Source of the DNA: Chersky-840 sp963838775
GTDB lineage: Bacteria > Actinomycetota > Acidimicrobiia > Acidimicrobiales > UBA8190
Assembly: GCA_963838775.1 (NCBI GenBank)
Contig: CAWISP010000001.1
Coordinates: 186,001-250,000, forward strand
Direction of reading: 5' to 3'
Length of the DNA stretch: 64,000 nucleotides
Shown here in pieces: positions 41,878 through 50,807 of this stretch. The notes beneath the pieces were generated by a model that was given only the letters and a program-made list of their open reading frames with translations, was not told the origin of the DNA and did no database searches. Each line of letters begins with the position of its first letter. The stretch's first letter is position 1. Made by a program: the position numbers and the translations under genes.

Positions 41878-42864
41878 ATGGATCACCCCGAACTCGGCGG
41901 CGACGGCCAACAGGCCCGAGGCGTCGGCGTCGGCCTGGCCGTCGAGGACTGGACCGGCGACGCCCGCTTCCACGAGTACAGCGCGGCGGTCGACCCCATC
42001 GGCTCGGGAGCCACCACGGGCGTGCCGATCCGTCGGTTCCCCTCCCAGTGGCACGACCCGGACGCGACACGGGTCGTCGACCTGGACCTGTCCGGTGAAC
42101 TCGGGACCCCGTACCCGGCGACGGGCCCGTCTCTGCTGGCCCGCTTCGTCTGCATCGCCCCGGGCGACGAGGTCGACCTCGCTGTCAACGCCACCAGCGT
42201 GCTCTTCTACTGTCTGCGCGGCGGTGGTCATAGCGATGTCGAGGGCCCCGGGGGGACGGGACGTATCGTCTGGCGGGCCGGAGACGTCGTCACCGTGCCC
42301 GGGGGCACCGCCATCCGGCACGGCGCGGCGCAGGGTGCGGTGCTGTACCACGTCGACGACTCGCCCCTGCTCGCCTTTCTCGGGGTCGAGACGACCGAGC
42401 CCCGTTTCGCACCGACCCGGTTCGACGGCGAGCGCGCCCGGGCCCGGCTCGCCGAGGTGGCGGCCGATCCGGACGCGCATCGACGCAGCCGCGTGGCGGT
42501 ACTGCTCGGCAACGCTCGCAACGGCCAGACCCTGACCGCGACGCATACCCTGTGGGCGATGCTAGGCGTCCTGCCCGAGGGGGACGTGCAACGACCGCAC
42601 CGCCACCAGAGCCTCGCGTTGGACCTCATCGTGCATTGCGATCCCGGGTGCTACACCCTCGTCGGCCCCGAGATCCGGTCCGACGGCACCATCGTCGACC
42701 CCGTGCGGGTGGACTGGGAGGCCGGGGGCGCGTTCGTGACCCCGCCCGGGCTCTGGCACAGCCACCACAACGAGTCGGGGTCTGCGGCAAACCTGTTGCC
42801 GGTGCAAGATGCCGGGCTGCACACCTACCTCCGGAGCCTCGACATCCGGTTCACGGGGCCCTGA
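41878..42864 (+). CDS. Bicupin protein (gentisate 1,2-dioxygenase-like)
   Basis: This 328-residue two-cupin protein belongs to the ring-cleaving dioxygenase superfamily that includes gentisate dioxygenase. In cupin 1 (about 80-155: FYCLRGGGHSDVEG, AGDVVTVPGGTAIRHG) few metal ligands remain. Cupin 2 (about 230-310) has PHRHQSLALDL and GGAFVTPPGLWHSHHNES, a full set of histidines for iron. That asymmetry, with one structural and one catalytic cupin, is common in the family. The substrate is not known; no aromatic-degradation genes are adjacent. ATG 41878 is supported by the GATACT box. The open frame upstream runs through the motif array and is not coding. Confidence 0.82.
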   Translation: MDHPELGGDGQQARGVGVGLAVEDWTGDARFHEYSAAVDPIGSGATTGVPIRRFPSQWHDPDATRVVDLDLSGELGTPYPATGPSLLARFVCIAPGDEVDLAVNATSVLFYCLRGGGHSDVEGPGGTGRIVWRAGDVVTVPGGTAIRHGAAQGAVLYHVDDSPLLAFLGVETTEPRFAPTRFDGERARARLAEVAADPDAHRRSRVAVLLGNARNGQTLTATHTLWAMLGVLPEGDVQRPHRHQSLALDLIVHCDPGCYTLVGPEIRSDGTIVDPVRVDWEAGGAFVTPPGLWHSHHNESGSAANLLPVQDAGLHTYLRSLDIRFTGP

Positions 42865-42901
42865 CCCGACGACAACGGCTCCCGCTACCGTGGGCCGTCG
42901 T

Positions 42902-43378
42902 TCACGTGGTGGCGCCGTGCTCGGGCCCTCGACCCCGCTCCCCTGATTCGAGCAGGCGCGCGATCTCGGAGACCTCCCGGGCGACCGAGCGCGCGAACCA
43001 GGAACGAGCCACGGCGTCGTGGAGCAGTCCCAGGGGGCCGTGCCCGAGGTCGAGCTCCTCGACATGGCGCACCCGGGTGCCACCTTCGACGGCATTGATC
43101 TCGAACCACGCATGCAGGGCCCGGGGCACACCGTGCTCGAGCGTGACGTCGATGGTGGTCGGGCGCGTCCACCGGTAGCGGGTCACGACCGATCCCTTGA
43201 AGAGCCCCAGGAACTTCCCGTCCTCGCGCGCCAGCATGCCCTCGGGGAGGTCGGCGAGCTTGGTCACCCACACGATCTTGGTGTCCGCCTTCGTGTACTG
43301 AGCCGGGTCGAGAACGAAGTCGAAGACCTCCTCCGGACTGACGCCCTTCACGACGGCGGTGCCTTCCCCACGGATCAT
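42902..43378 (-). CDS. SRPBCC (START-like polyketide cyclase/dehydrase) family protein
   Basis: This 158-residue protein has the SRPBCC helix-grip pattern: VVKGVSPEEVFDFVLDPAQYTKADTK at the start, then alternating strands and a long C-terminal helix VAREVSEIARLLESGE. It probably binds a hydrophobic small molecule; no enzymatic residues can be assigned. ATG 43378 has GGAGGTACCGG upstream, so it has a regular ribosome-binding site. It converges on the bicupin gene. Confidence 0.85.
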   Translation of the reverse strand: MIRGEGTAVVKGVSPEEVFDFVLDPAQYTKADTKIVWVTKLADLPEGMLAREDGKFLGLFKGSVVTRYRWTRPTTIDVTLEHGVPRALHAWFEINAVEGGTRVRHVEELDLGHGPLGLLHDAVARSWFARSVAREVSEIARLLESGERGRGPEHGATT

Positions 43379-43487
43379 CCCGGTACCTCCGATGTCGTTC
43401 CACCCGTCCCCCGGCCGAGATTACCCAGCCACCCCACCCCCAGCCCGGTCCGGCCTTGGCGGACCGGCCGCCCGTCCGCTTCGAATT

Positions 43488-43539
43488 GGAGCCCCCGGTG
43501 GGAGCCCCCGGTGGGAGCCCCCGGTGGGAGCCCCCGGTT
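43488..43539. repeat. Tandem repeat, four copies of a 13-bp unit
   Basis: The unit GGAGCCCCCGGTG is repeated four times head to tail (43488, 43501, 43514, 43527). The last copy ends in T instead of G. Perfect identity suggests recent slippage, so copy number may vary between strains. Confidence 0.9.
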
Positions 43540-43673
43540 CTGTTGGGCCATTGTTGGGCACGGATAGGGCGGACGGTGAGGCTCGGGGATCAGCGTTGCC
43601 GTAGACGACAGGGGGCGGTTCGATTCGGGCTCGGGGGCCCGGGACGGACGGTCAGCGAGGGGGGGAAGGGGCC

Positions 43674-43784
43674 ATGGCTCATCGGTGCCGCGACTACTGC
43701 TTTCGGTGCGACCTGCTCCGGTTCCTGCGAGACGTGCTGGTCAACACGGCTCCCAAACCGCCCTCGCACGCGTCACGCACCTGA
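43674..43784 (+). CDS. Possible small Cys-containing peptide (36 residues)
   Basis: ATG 43674 is preceded by a long purine run, GAGGGGGGGAAGGGGCC, usable as a Shine-Dalgarno sequence. The peptide MAHRCRDYCFRC continues with a helical LLRFLRDVLV stretch and ends at TGA 43782. C-x3-C-x2-C near the start could bind metal or heme-like groups. There is no homolog I recognise. It may be chance. Confidence 0.3.
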   Translation: MAHRCRDYCFRCDLLRFLRDVLVNTAPKPPSHASRT

Positions 43785-44054
43785 TCGCCTGACGGCACCC
43801 CCCGGCCGGTGCCGGGACGGACGCTCGCGAGGAAACGTCGGTTCCCCGCTCTGAGCACTGCTCCCAACCCGTGAGGCGTGCCCGGCGCGTCGATGACGCG
43901 CCCGCAGAAAAGGACCAAAGTCACTTGTTCGCCCCATGAGCCGGCGTTGTCTTACTCGGGCGCCTGCCCCCGACGATGTATTGACCAAGAGTCGTTGTTG
44001 CAGGTGCCGTCACGGCCCGTCGGCGCGACTCCGTCGCTACGCCAAGGGGGCAGC

Positions 44055-44303
44055 ATGGCTTTCACCAATCGGACGTGCGAAGAGTCCGGCGTATGGACAG
44101 GACGCTGTGGACACGGCCAGATCGTGGTGACCAAGGGAGAGCGCTTCCCGAATTGCTCGGGATGCCGGCGCGGCATCGACTGGCATCTGGTCGGCAGCGT
44201 CGGCGACGCCCTCCGCAAGAGTCCGGGCCGGAGCTTCGACACCGCCGACGAAGGCTGGTGGCCCGGCAAGCCGAGCTCGGCCGCGGCAACGAGTCACCCG
44301 TGA
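44055..44303 (+). CDS. Small Cys-containing protein (82 residues), function unknown
   Basis: ATG 44055 follows AAGGGGGCAGC at good spacing. The protein shows TCEESGVWTGRCGHGQIVV, ERFPNCSGCRRGIDWHLVG and a low-complexity tail. Four Cys (C8, C18, C34, C37) plus His 20 would fit one zinc site, with a zinc-ribbon-like FPNCSGC knuckle. The ESGxW...FPxC...xxW pattern resembles small rubredoxin-like or YjzC-like proteins, but I cannot name it. It lies 51 bp before the pilB-like gene and is co-directional with it. Confidence 0.65.
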   Translation: MAFTNRTCEESGVWTGRCGHGQIVVTKGERFPNCSGCRRGIDWHLVGSVGDALRKSPGRSFDTADEGWWPGKPSSAAATSHP

Positions 44304-44354
44304 GCCCGCCTCGTCGATGGGCGTGAGGTCGCGCTACGGACAGGGAGGTCCGTC

Positions 44355-46093
44355 GTGCCCCAGTTGAAGATTGCCGAGATCTCGGCGCCCGACGCAGACA
44401 CCGATGACCTGTTGCGCCGGGCCCGCCTCGGTGACTGGCTCGTCTCCCACGGCTTCGTCACCGCTGCCGACATCGACTCGGCGCTCGCCGAACAACGCGT
44501 CACGGGCGACCCCCTGGGCGGATTGCTCATCGCCCGGGGTGTCATCGACGAGGAGGAGCTCGGCCGCGCCCTGGCCGGCATCTTCGACCTCCCCTACCGC
44601 GATCTCGGCGAATCTCCACCCGATCCCGAGGCGGTCGCCCGCTTGCCGCAGACCTTCTGTCGACGCCGCGGTGTCCTTCCGGTGGCGTTCGACGGAACCA
44701 CCCTGCTGGTGGCGATCTCGGATCCGGCCGACGTCCTCACCCTCGACGATGCGCACGTGGTGGCGGGCACCGAGGTGGACGCCGTCATCACCAGCCCACG
44801 CCAACTCCGCGACGCCCTCGATCAGGCCTTCGCCCCGGGCACCGCCCTCTACGTCGGGGAGCGCTCGTCCCGGACCAATCCTGCCCGTGCCGCCGGAGTG
44901 GAGGACGCCTCGAAGAACGACATTCAGGTGGCGGGGTTCGTGGACAACCTTCTTGACCGAGCCGTCTCCGAGCGTGCGTCGGACGTCCACATCGAGCCCG
45001 ACGACGGCCGGCTGCGCTTCCGCCTGCGCGTCGACGGGGTCATGCACGATGTCCTCAACCTCTCGCCGCGCGTGCCCACTGGTGTCGTCAACCGGATCAA
45101 GATCCTGGCCGGGCTCGACATTGCCGAGCACCGCCGTCCCCAGGACGGCCGCATGTCGTTCATCTCGAACGGCCGGCCCATCGATGCCCGCATCGCTACA
45201 CTTCCCACCTCACACGGTGAAGCGGTGACGCTGCGCCTGCTCGACCGGGACCACGGGCTGCTCGACATCGACACCCTCGGGTTCCCACCCGATGCGCTGC
45301 AGCGACTGCGCGTGTCCTACGGACGTCCTTGGGGTCTGATCCTGGCCGTAGGCCCCACAGGCTCGGGCAAGTCGACCACGATCTATTCGATCCTGACCGC
45401 AATCAACGACCCCAGCCGCAACATCGTCACCGTCGAGGACCCTGTCGAGTACGACATCTCGGGCATCAAACAGACGCAGGTACACACCAAGATCGACTAC
45501 ACCTTCGCGGCGGGCCTCCGTGCGATCCTGCGTGCCGACCCTGACGTCATCGTGGTCGGGGAGATCCGCGACACCGAGACCGCACATACGGCGGCCAAAG
45601 CGGCGCTCACCGGACACCTCGTGCTGTCCACCCTCCATGCCAACGACGCCGCCACCGCCATCGCTCGGCTGCTCGAGATGAATCTCGAGCCGTATCTGGT
45701 GGCCTCCTCCTCACCTGTGTCGTGGCCCAGCGGCTCGTGCGTCGGCTGTGTCCGCACTGTCGCATCGGCTACGAGCCGGGAAAGGCAGAACGCTTGGCGA
45801 TCACGGCGATGATGCCGACCGTCGACATCGGGGAGCTCCCCGCCGACCTGACCTTGTTCGGACCCGGGGGATGCCACCAGTGTGACCAGAGCGGCTATCG
45901 CGGTCGCAGTGCGGTGTACGAGGTGATGACCATCTCAGCCCGAATTCGTGCGCTGATCCTCGACCAGGCGTCGGCATCGGTGATCGAAGAAGCGGCGGTG
46001 GCCGAGGGCACACAGCGTCTGCGCGAGAACGCGATCAACCAGGTCCTCGCGGGCACCACCAGTTTCGCCGAGCTCAACCGCTGCATCGTCTGA
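44355..46093 (+). CDS. pilB: PilB/GspE-type secretion ATPase, interrupted by a frameshift
   Basis: Two frames together encode a complete traffic ATPase of about 580 residues. The first (44355 to about 45710) has the N-terminal GspE_N domain, then DVHIEPDDGRLRFRLRVDGV. Walker A GPTGSGKSTT, the Asp box, VGEIRDTETA (Walker B) and HLVLSTLHANDAATAIARLL follow. The protein continues in another frame (about 45711-46093): VAQRLVRRLCPHC, then GGCHQCDQSGYRGR, the family's four-Cys zinc site. Restoring one C in TCCTCCTCACC at 45706-45715 joins them as VASS-LTC-VVAQRL. Start GTG 44355 has GGGAGGT. No pilC, pilT, pilM-Q or pilin genes lie within the window. Confidence 0.85.
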
Positions 46094-46151
46094 CGGGCAT
46101 CGTGCCCGGTGGTGGCGACGTTGCCGTGGCCCGACGCCGAGGCCGACGGAG

Positions 46152-47261
46152 CTAGCGCGTGGAGAGCGCGGACTCGAGCGCGAGTCCCGCAGCCAAGAGC
46201 AGCTCTTCGCTGTGCGGGGGGCCGATGAGCTGCACACTGGCGGGCAGTGCCTTCGACGTCGGTACCGGAAGGGCGAGGGCGGGGACGCCGGCCAAGTTGA
46301 CCGGGAGCGTGCAGCGCGCCATCAGCAGCTCCTCACCTCCGTCGAGCGAGGGCGGGAACACGGTCAGCGTGGGCGTGACGATGACGTCGACGCGTTGAAA
46401 GGTCCGGTCGAGGCAGGCCTCCCATTCCTCCTTGACCTTCCGGGCCGACGCCAGGGCGCGCTGGTCGATGGACGAACCGAGCGTCAGACGCCCGACGACG
46501 TCCTGGCCTATCTCGTCCGGGCGCCGCGCCACCAGCGCCCGGTTGGTCTCCCAGGCCTCGGTGACGAGCAGGAGCCCCGCCGCGGCGGTGGCGTCGTACC
46601 ATTGGGGCAGGGCGACATCGCACACCTCCCATTCCGACGCGGCCAGGGCGCCGTCGATAGCCGCGTCGATCACGGGGTCGGCATCGACCCTGAAGCGCCC
46701 CGCCCGGATCCCGTCGCGGCTTTCGACCGTGAAACCCGGTTCGAGGAGCTCCATGCCGAGGACCAGAGCGAGCACGTCGCGGGCCATGGGGCCCACCGTG
46801 TCGAAGCTCGGTGACAGCGGCCAGACACCGGCGAGAGGGACCCGGCCCCACGTCGTCTTGAGCCCGGCCGTGCCGCAGCACGCCGAGGGAATCCTGACCG
46901 ACCCCCCCGTGTCGCTGCCGTAGGCGACATCGGCCTCGAAGGTGGCCACCGCCACCGCCGACCCGCTCGACGATCCCCCGGGCACGAGACGGGGATCGAG
47001 GGGGTTCACCGGTGTGCCGTACCACGGGTTCACGCCGGTGACCCCGAGGGCCAGCTCGTGCAGGTTGGTCCTGCCCACGATCCGGGCCCCAGCCGCCCTG
47101 GCCCCGGCCAGGCAGGCGGCATCCCGGGTGGCCGGCACCGCCTCGTTGGCCACCGCCCGACACCCCGCCGTCGTGGGCACGCCCTCCATGTCGATCAGGT
47201 CCTTCACGGCAAGCCGCACACCGGGGCCCGAAGTGTCGAAACGCGTGATGAACGTCGACAT
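46152..47261 (-). CDS. Amidase signature family protein
   Basis: This 369-residue amidase has the Ser-cisSer-Lys triad: Lys in LAVKDLIDMEGVPTTAG, the serines in VPGGSSSGSAVAVA and in GSDTGGSVRIPSACCG. It is shorter than typical 450-500-residue members because the region after the signature is compact, as in AtzF/GatA-like small amidases. It hydrolyses an amide or ester; the substrate is unknown. ATG 47261 follows GGAAGGGAAGGGCG. An upstream in-frame start is less likely. It diverges from fhs. Confidence 0.9.
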   Translation of the reverse strand: MSTFITRFDTSGPGVRLAVKDLIDMEGVPTTAGCRAVANEAVPATRDAACLAGARAAGARIVGRTNLHELALGVTGVNPWYGTPVNPLDPRLVPGGSSSGSAVAVATFEADVAYGSDTGGSVRIPSACCGTAGLKTTWGRVPLAGVWPLSPSFDTVGPMARDVLALVLGMELLEPGFTVESRDGIRAGRFRVDADPVIDAAIDGALAASEWEVCDVALPQWYDATAAAGLLLVTEAWETNRALVARRPDEIGQDVVGRLTLGSSIDQRALASARKVKEEWEACLDRTFQRVDVIVTPTLTVFPPSLDGGEELLMARCTLPVNLAGVPALALPVPTSKALPASVQLIGPPHSEELLLAAGLALESALSTR

Positions 47262-47433
47262 CGCCCTTCCCTTCCGCTCGGGACGCGAACGCACCACTGT
47301 TACATGCCGGACCCGGGGCAAAGCGGCAACAGGCGGGAGGGGCTATAAACGGTGGGCCGACCATCGGGGGGCAGGTGGGACCGGGCGTCTCTCCTGCCCG
47401 GCGCGCCGACACCACAACGTCAAGGAGAAAGAC

Positions 47434-49131
47434 ATGGCCATGTTGAGCGCGCTCGAGATCTCGCGACGGGCCCCGCTCAAGCCCGTGACCAAGATCGCCG
47501 CCGAGGCCGGCATCCCCGAGGGCATGCTCGAGCCCTACGGCGAATACGTGGCCAAGGTCGGCCTCGACGCCATCGAGGCGCTGTCGGATCGGCCCCGGGC
47601 CCGGTACGTGGTGGTAACCGCCATCACGCCGACCCCCCTCGGCGAGGGCAAGACGACCACGACCCTCGGCCTCGGCCAGGCCATGCGGCACATCTCCAAA
47701 CGCGCCACCATCGCCATCCGTCAGGCGTCGATGGGCCCGACCTTCGGGATCAAAGGAGGTGCGGCCGGAGGTGGGTACAGCCAAGCGGTGCCCTTCGAGG
47801 CGCTCAATCTCCACCTGACCGGGGACATGCATGCGGTGACGGCGGCCCACGACCTCCTGTCCGCCATGCTCGACAATCACCTGCACCACGGCAACGAGCT
47901 CGGCATCGACATCCACAACGTGACGTGGCGGCGGGTGCTCGACGTGAATGACCGGGCTCTACGAAACCTGGTGGTCGGGCTGGGCACGGCCGAGGACGGG
48001 ATCCCCCGACAGACCGGCTTCGACATCACCGCCGCGTCAGAGGTGATGGCTGTGCTCGCCCTGTCGAGCTCGCTGCGCGACATGCGCGAACGCTTGGGGC
48101 GGATCGTCATCGGCTACACCCAAGGCGGTGAGCCGATCACCGCCGAAGAGCTGCGGGCGGCGGGGGCCATGACGGTGATGATGCGCGACGCCATCAAGCC
48201 GAACCTGCTCCAGACCCTGGAGAACACACCCGTGCTCGTCCACGCCGGGCCCTTCGGCAACATCGCCCACGGAAACTCGTCGGTGATCGCCGATCTGATC
48301 GGGATCCGCACCGGCGACTTCCTGATCACCGAAGCCGGCTTCGGTGCCGACATGGGTGCGGAGCGCTTCTTCAACATCAAGTGCCGGACCTCGGGTCTCA
48401 GCCCCGACGCCGCCGTCGTGGTGGCAACGGTCCGGGCCTTGAAGGTGCACGCCGGGTCCCATCACGTCGTGGCGGGGAGACCCCTGCCACCGGCCCTCCT
48501 CGAGGAACACCCCGACGAGGTGTGGGCGGGAGGCGCCAACCTCCGCAAGCAGCTCGAGAACGTGCGCATGCACGGTGTGACCCCCGTGGTGGCCATCAAC
48601 GCCTTTCCCGAGGACTTCGCGTCCGAGCACGCCGCCATCCGGGAGATCGCCGCCTCCATGGGTGTGCGTTCGGCGGTCTGCACCCACTTCGTCGACGGTG
48701 GGCGGGGGGCGGTGGAGCTGGCCGAAGCCGTGGTCGAGGCGGCCGAAGAACCGTCGGAGTTCCGCGTCCTCTACCCCAGTGAGGCGCCCTTGCGGGACAA
48801 GATCGAGACCATCGCGCTCAAGGTCTATGGCGCCGACGGCGTGGACTACACGCCGGTGGCGGCACGACAGCTCGACAGCTACGAGCGCAACGGGTTCGGC
48901 ACGCTGCCCATCTGCATCGCCAAGACGCATCTTTCGATCTCCTCTGACCCGAGCCTCAGAGGCGCTCCCACCGGCTGGCGGCTCCCGGTGCGGGAGGTGC
49001 GCGCCTCGGTGGGAGCGGGATTCGTCTATCCCATCTGCGGGGACATGCGCACCATGCCCGGTCTCCCGTCGCATCCTGCCGCCGAGCGCATCGACATCGA
49101 CGAGAACGGCGACGTCGTCGGCCTCACGTGA
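47434..49131 (+). CDS. fhs: Formate-tetrahydrofolate ligase
   Basis: This 565-residue enzyme makes 10-formyl-tetrahydrofolate from formate, ATP and THF. It has the P-loop TPLGEGKTTTTLGLGQAM near 65. RQASMGPTFGIKGGAAGGGY, FGNIAHGNSSVIAD and GFGADMGAERFFNIKCR follow, all diagnostic. Length and motifs are complete. ATG 47434 follows AAGGAGAAAGAC. The next gene is a cyclodeaminase/cyclohydrolase, so the two give formate to 5,10-methenyl-THF conversion. No folD is present in the window. Confidence 0.97.
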   Translation: MAMLSALEISRRAPLKPVTKIAAEAGIPEGMLEPYGEYVAKVGLDAIEALSDRPRARYVVVTAITPTPLGEGKTTTTLGLGQAMRHISKRATIAIRQASMGPTFGIKGGAAGGGYSQAVPFEALNLHLTGDMHAVTAAHDLLSAMLDNHLHHGNELGIDIHNVTWRRVLDVNDRALRNLVVGLGTAEDGIPRQTGFDITAASEVMAVLALSSSLRDMRERLGRIVIGYTQGGEPITAEELRAAGAMTVMMRDAIKPNLLQTLENTPVLVHAGPFGNIAHGNSSVIADLIGIRTGDFLITEAGFGADMGAERFFNIKCRTSGLSPDAAVVVATVRALKVHAGSHHVVAGRPLPPALLEEHPDEVWAGGANLRKQLENVRMHGVTPVVAINAFPEDFASEHAAIREIAASMGVRSAVCTHFVDGGRGAVELAEAVVEAAEEPSEFRVLYPSEAPLRDKIETIALKVYGADGVDYTPVAARQLDSYERNGFGTLPICIAKTHLSISSDPSLRGAPTGWRLPVREVRASVGAGFVYPICGDMRTMPGLPSHPAAERIDIDENGDVVGLT

Positions 49132-49176
49132 TGGTGGCACCGGCGCCGAGGCCGCCACGGCCGAACGCCCTGGTCC

Positions 49177-49872
49177 GTGGACGGGACCGAGCCCATGGGT
49201 GACCTCCCGACCACGGGAGAAGACGTCCCGTCGTATGCGGACATGACGCTCGAGCACCTCCTCGACGCAGTCTCGGAGGCCACGGCGGCACCGGGTGGGG
49301 GTGGGGCGGCGGTGCTCACGGTCGCGCTCTCGGCGGCGTTGTGCGCCATGAGTGCTCGTCTGTCGTCGCGCCAGATGCACGACGCGGCGGCGATCGCCAC
49401 CGAGGCGGTGTCGATCCGAGACGACATGGTCCCGTTGTGCGCACGAGACGCCCGGAGTTTTCTCGACGTCCTCGCGGCGCGACGGCTACCCGACGAACTC
49501 GGTCCCGACCAACCGGGACCCCACGAACCGGGCCGAGCCCGCCACGAAGGTGCCGGGCGCCGGCGCCGCATCGTCGACGCCCTGTCGGCCGCCACCGAGG
49601 TCCCCATGGCGACCGTCGAGGCGGGAGCTCGCCTCGCGCATCTGGCCGCCCGGTTGGCCGAAGAGGGGAACGCGGCTCTGCGCGGAGACGCGCTGGTGGC
49701 AGCCGTGCTGGCCGGGGCGGGCGCCGAAGGGGCCGCCACGTTAGTCCGTATCAATCTGGCCGGACTCCCCGATGACCACCGACACGACGTGGTGCAGTCA
49801 CTGCTCGACGAAACCATCGCCCAGGTCGAACGGGCCCGGCGCGCCGCAGCGGTCATCATCGAGGAGAGCTAG
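49177..49872 (+). CDS. Cyclodeaminase/cyclohydrolase family protein (FTCD_C/FchA-like)
   Basis: This 231-residue, mostly helical protein has the FTCD_C hallmark LEHLLDAVSEATAAPGGGGA followed by ALCAMSARLSSRQ. A less conserved middle then leads to NAALRGDALVAAVLAGAGAEGAATLVRINL. Relatives act as formimino-THF cyclodeaminase or methenyl-THF cyclohydrolase. Next to fhs the cyclohydrolase role is the better guess. The start is GTG 49177 or ATG 49195; neither has a clear Shine-Dalgarno sequence. The stop TAG overlaps the convergent MaoC gene's stop by three bases. Confidence 0.83.
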   Translation: MDGTEPMGDLPTTGEDVPSYADMTLEHLLDAVSEATAAPGGGGAAVLTVALSAALCAMSARLSSRQMHDAAAIATEAVSIRDDMVPLCARDARSFLDVLAARRLPDELGPDQPGPHEPGRARHEGAGRRRRIVDALSAATEVPMATVEAGARLAHLAARLAEEGNAALRGDALVAAVLAGAGAEGAATLVRINLAGLPDDHRHDVVQSLLDETIAQVERARRAAAVIIEES

Positions 49873-50723
49873 GAGAACGCGAAGCGTCCTGCGTCGATGA
49901 CCGTCTCTCCCCGCTGGTTGTCGGTACGGAACCGCACGCCGTCCCCGTCATTCCAGATCGAAATCGTGAGAGTGTCACCGGGATAGGTCGGCCGCGAGAA
50001 GCGTCCCGCCATGGAGCGAAAACGCGCCGGGTCCGAACCGCACACACTGTGGAGCAAGGCGCGGCCTGTGAACCCGTAGGTGCACAGGCCGTGCAGGATG
50101 GGTCGGTCGAACCCGGCCCGCTTGGCGAACTCGGGATCGGAGTGCAACGGATTGCGGTCACCCGACAACCGGTACAGCAGTGCCTGGTCAGGTCGCACGG
50201 TGTACGTGACCACGTCGTCGGGCTCGCCCGCCGGCATCGGCCCGGAACCCGGCGAAGGGCCCCGATCACCCCCGAACCCGCCCTCCCCCCGGACGAAGAG
50301 CGATGACATCGAGGCGAAGCGGAGCTCACCGCTGGCCGCGTCGACGGACGTGGACTCCGAGACGACGAGGGCACCTGAGCCCTTGTCGTAGATGCCGGTC
50401 ACCACGCTCGTGGTCCGGATCGCCCCGGCGGGGGGGATGGGTGCGAAGAGCTCGATCGACTGCTCACCGTGGACGAGCATGGCGAGGTCGAACGAGCCCA
50501 GCGTGGACCGGGGCGGGCCGCCACCACCCACGACGGCCGCGAACGTCGGCAACACCTTCTGGGGCCGGTCGGTCGAGTTCTCGGTCGTGTACTCGAGCTC
50601 GAAGTCGACGGCGTCGAGCGACCCCGCGCCGACGCCGAGGGCGTACAGCAGACAGTCGGTCGACGTCCATGATCGTTCGACGGGGTCGGATGTGGCGCCG
50701 ATGGCGTCCAGGTTGATGGGCAT
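49869..50723 (-). CDS. MaoC-family dehydratase (hydratase 2-like)
   Basis: This 284-residue double hot-dog protein has a degenerate N-terminal MaoC_N-like half and a C-terminal half with the hydratase-2 motif. In YRLSGDRNPLHSDPEFAKRA the Asp and His are catalytic, followed by FDRPILHGLCTYGF. It would hydrate trans-2-enoyl-CoA to (R)-3-hydroxyacyl-CoA, or dehydrate in the other direction. ATG 50723 follows GGGAGGACGG at good spacing. The promoter region is shared with the divergent MerR-type gene and contains the TGTAACA palindrome. Confidence 0.9.
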   Translation of the reverse strand: MPINLDAIGATSDPVERSWTSTDCLLYALGVGAGSLDAVDFELEYTTENSTDRPQKVLPTFAAVVGGGGPPRSTLGSFDLAMLVHGEQSIELFAPIPPAGAIRTTSVVTGIYDKGSGALVVSESTSVDAASGELRFASMSSLFVRGEGGFGGDRGPSPGSGPMPAGEPDDVVTYTVRPDQALLYRLSGDRNPLHSDPEFAKRAGFDRPILHGLCTYGFTGRALLHSVCGSDPARFRSMAGRFSRPTYPGDTLTISIWNDGDGVRFRTDNQRGETVIDAGRFAFS

Positions 50724-50778
50724 GATGGTCCGTCCTCCCGTCCACGACCCGGATAGCTTTCCCGGGGACACCTAGATA

Positions 50779-50800
50779 TGTAACACGAATTTATGTTACA
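50779..50800. promoter_or_regulatory. Inverted repeat TGTAACA-N8-TGTTACA, candidate MerR operator
   Basis: Perfect 7-bp arms (50779-50785 and 50794-50800) are separated by 8 AT-rich bases. The site lies between the divergent MaoC and MerR genes, 8 bp before ATG 50808, so it would overlap both promoters. Confidence 0.6.
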
Positions 50801-50807
50801 ATCAACT

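Larger units (their letters stand above)
43379..44054. other. Intergenic region with tandem repeat and a possible small ORF
   Basis: No gene longer than 40 codons is convincing. It holds a 4 x 13-bp tandem repeat (43488-43539), a possible 36-codon Cys-rich ORF (43674-43784) and an AT-richer leader (43905-44040) before the gene at 44055. Confidence 0.45.

Noticed and set aside
43912..43924. GGACCAAAGTCAC, resembling a DosR-type dormancy box on the reverse strand
   Set aside because: One imperfect site about 130 bp from the next gene and no dosR/dosS or typical target genes around; likely chance.
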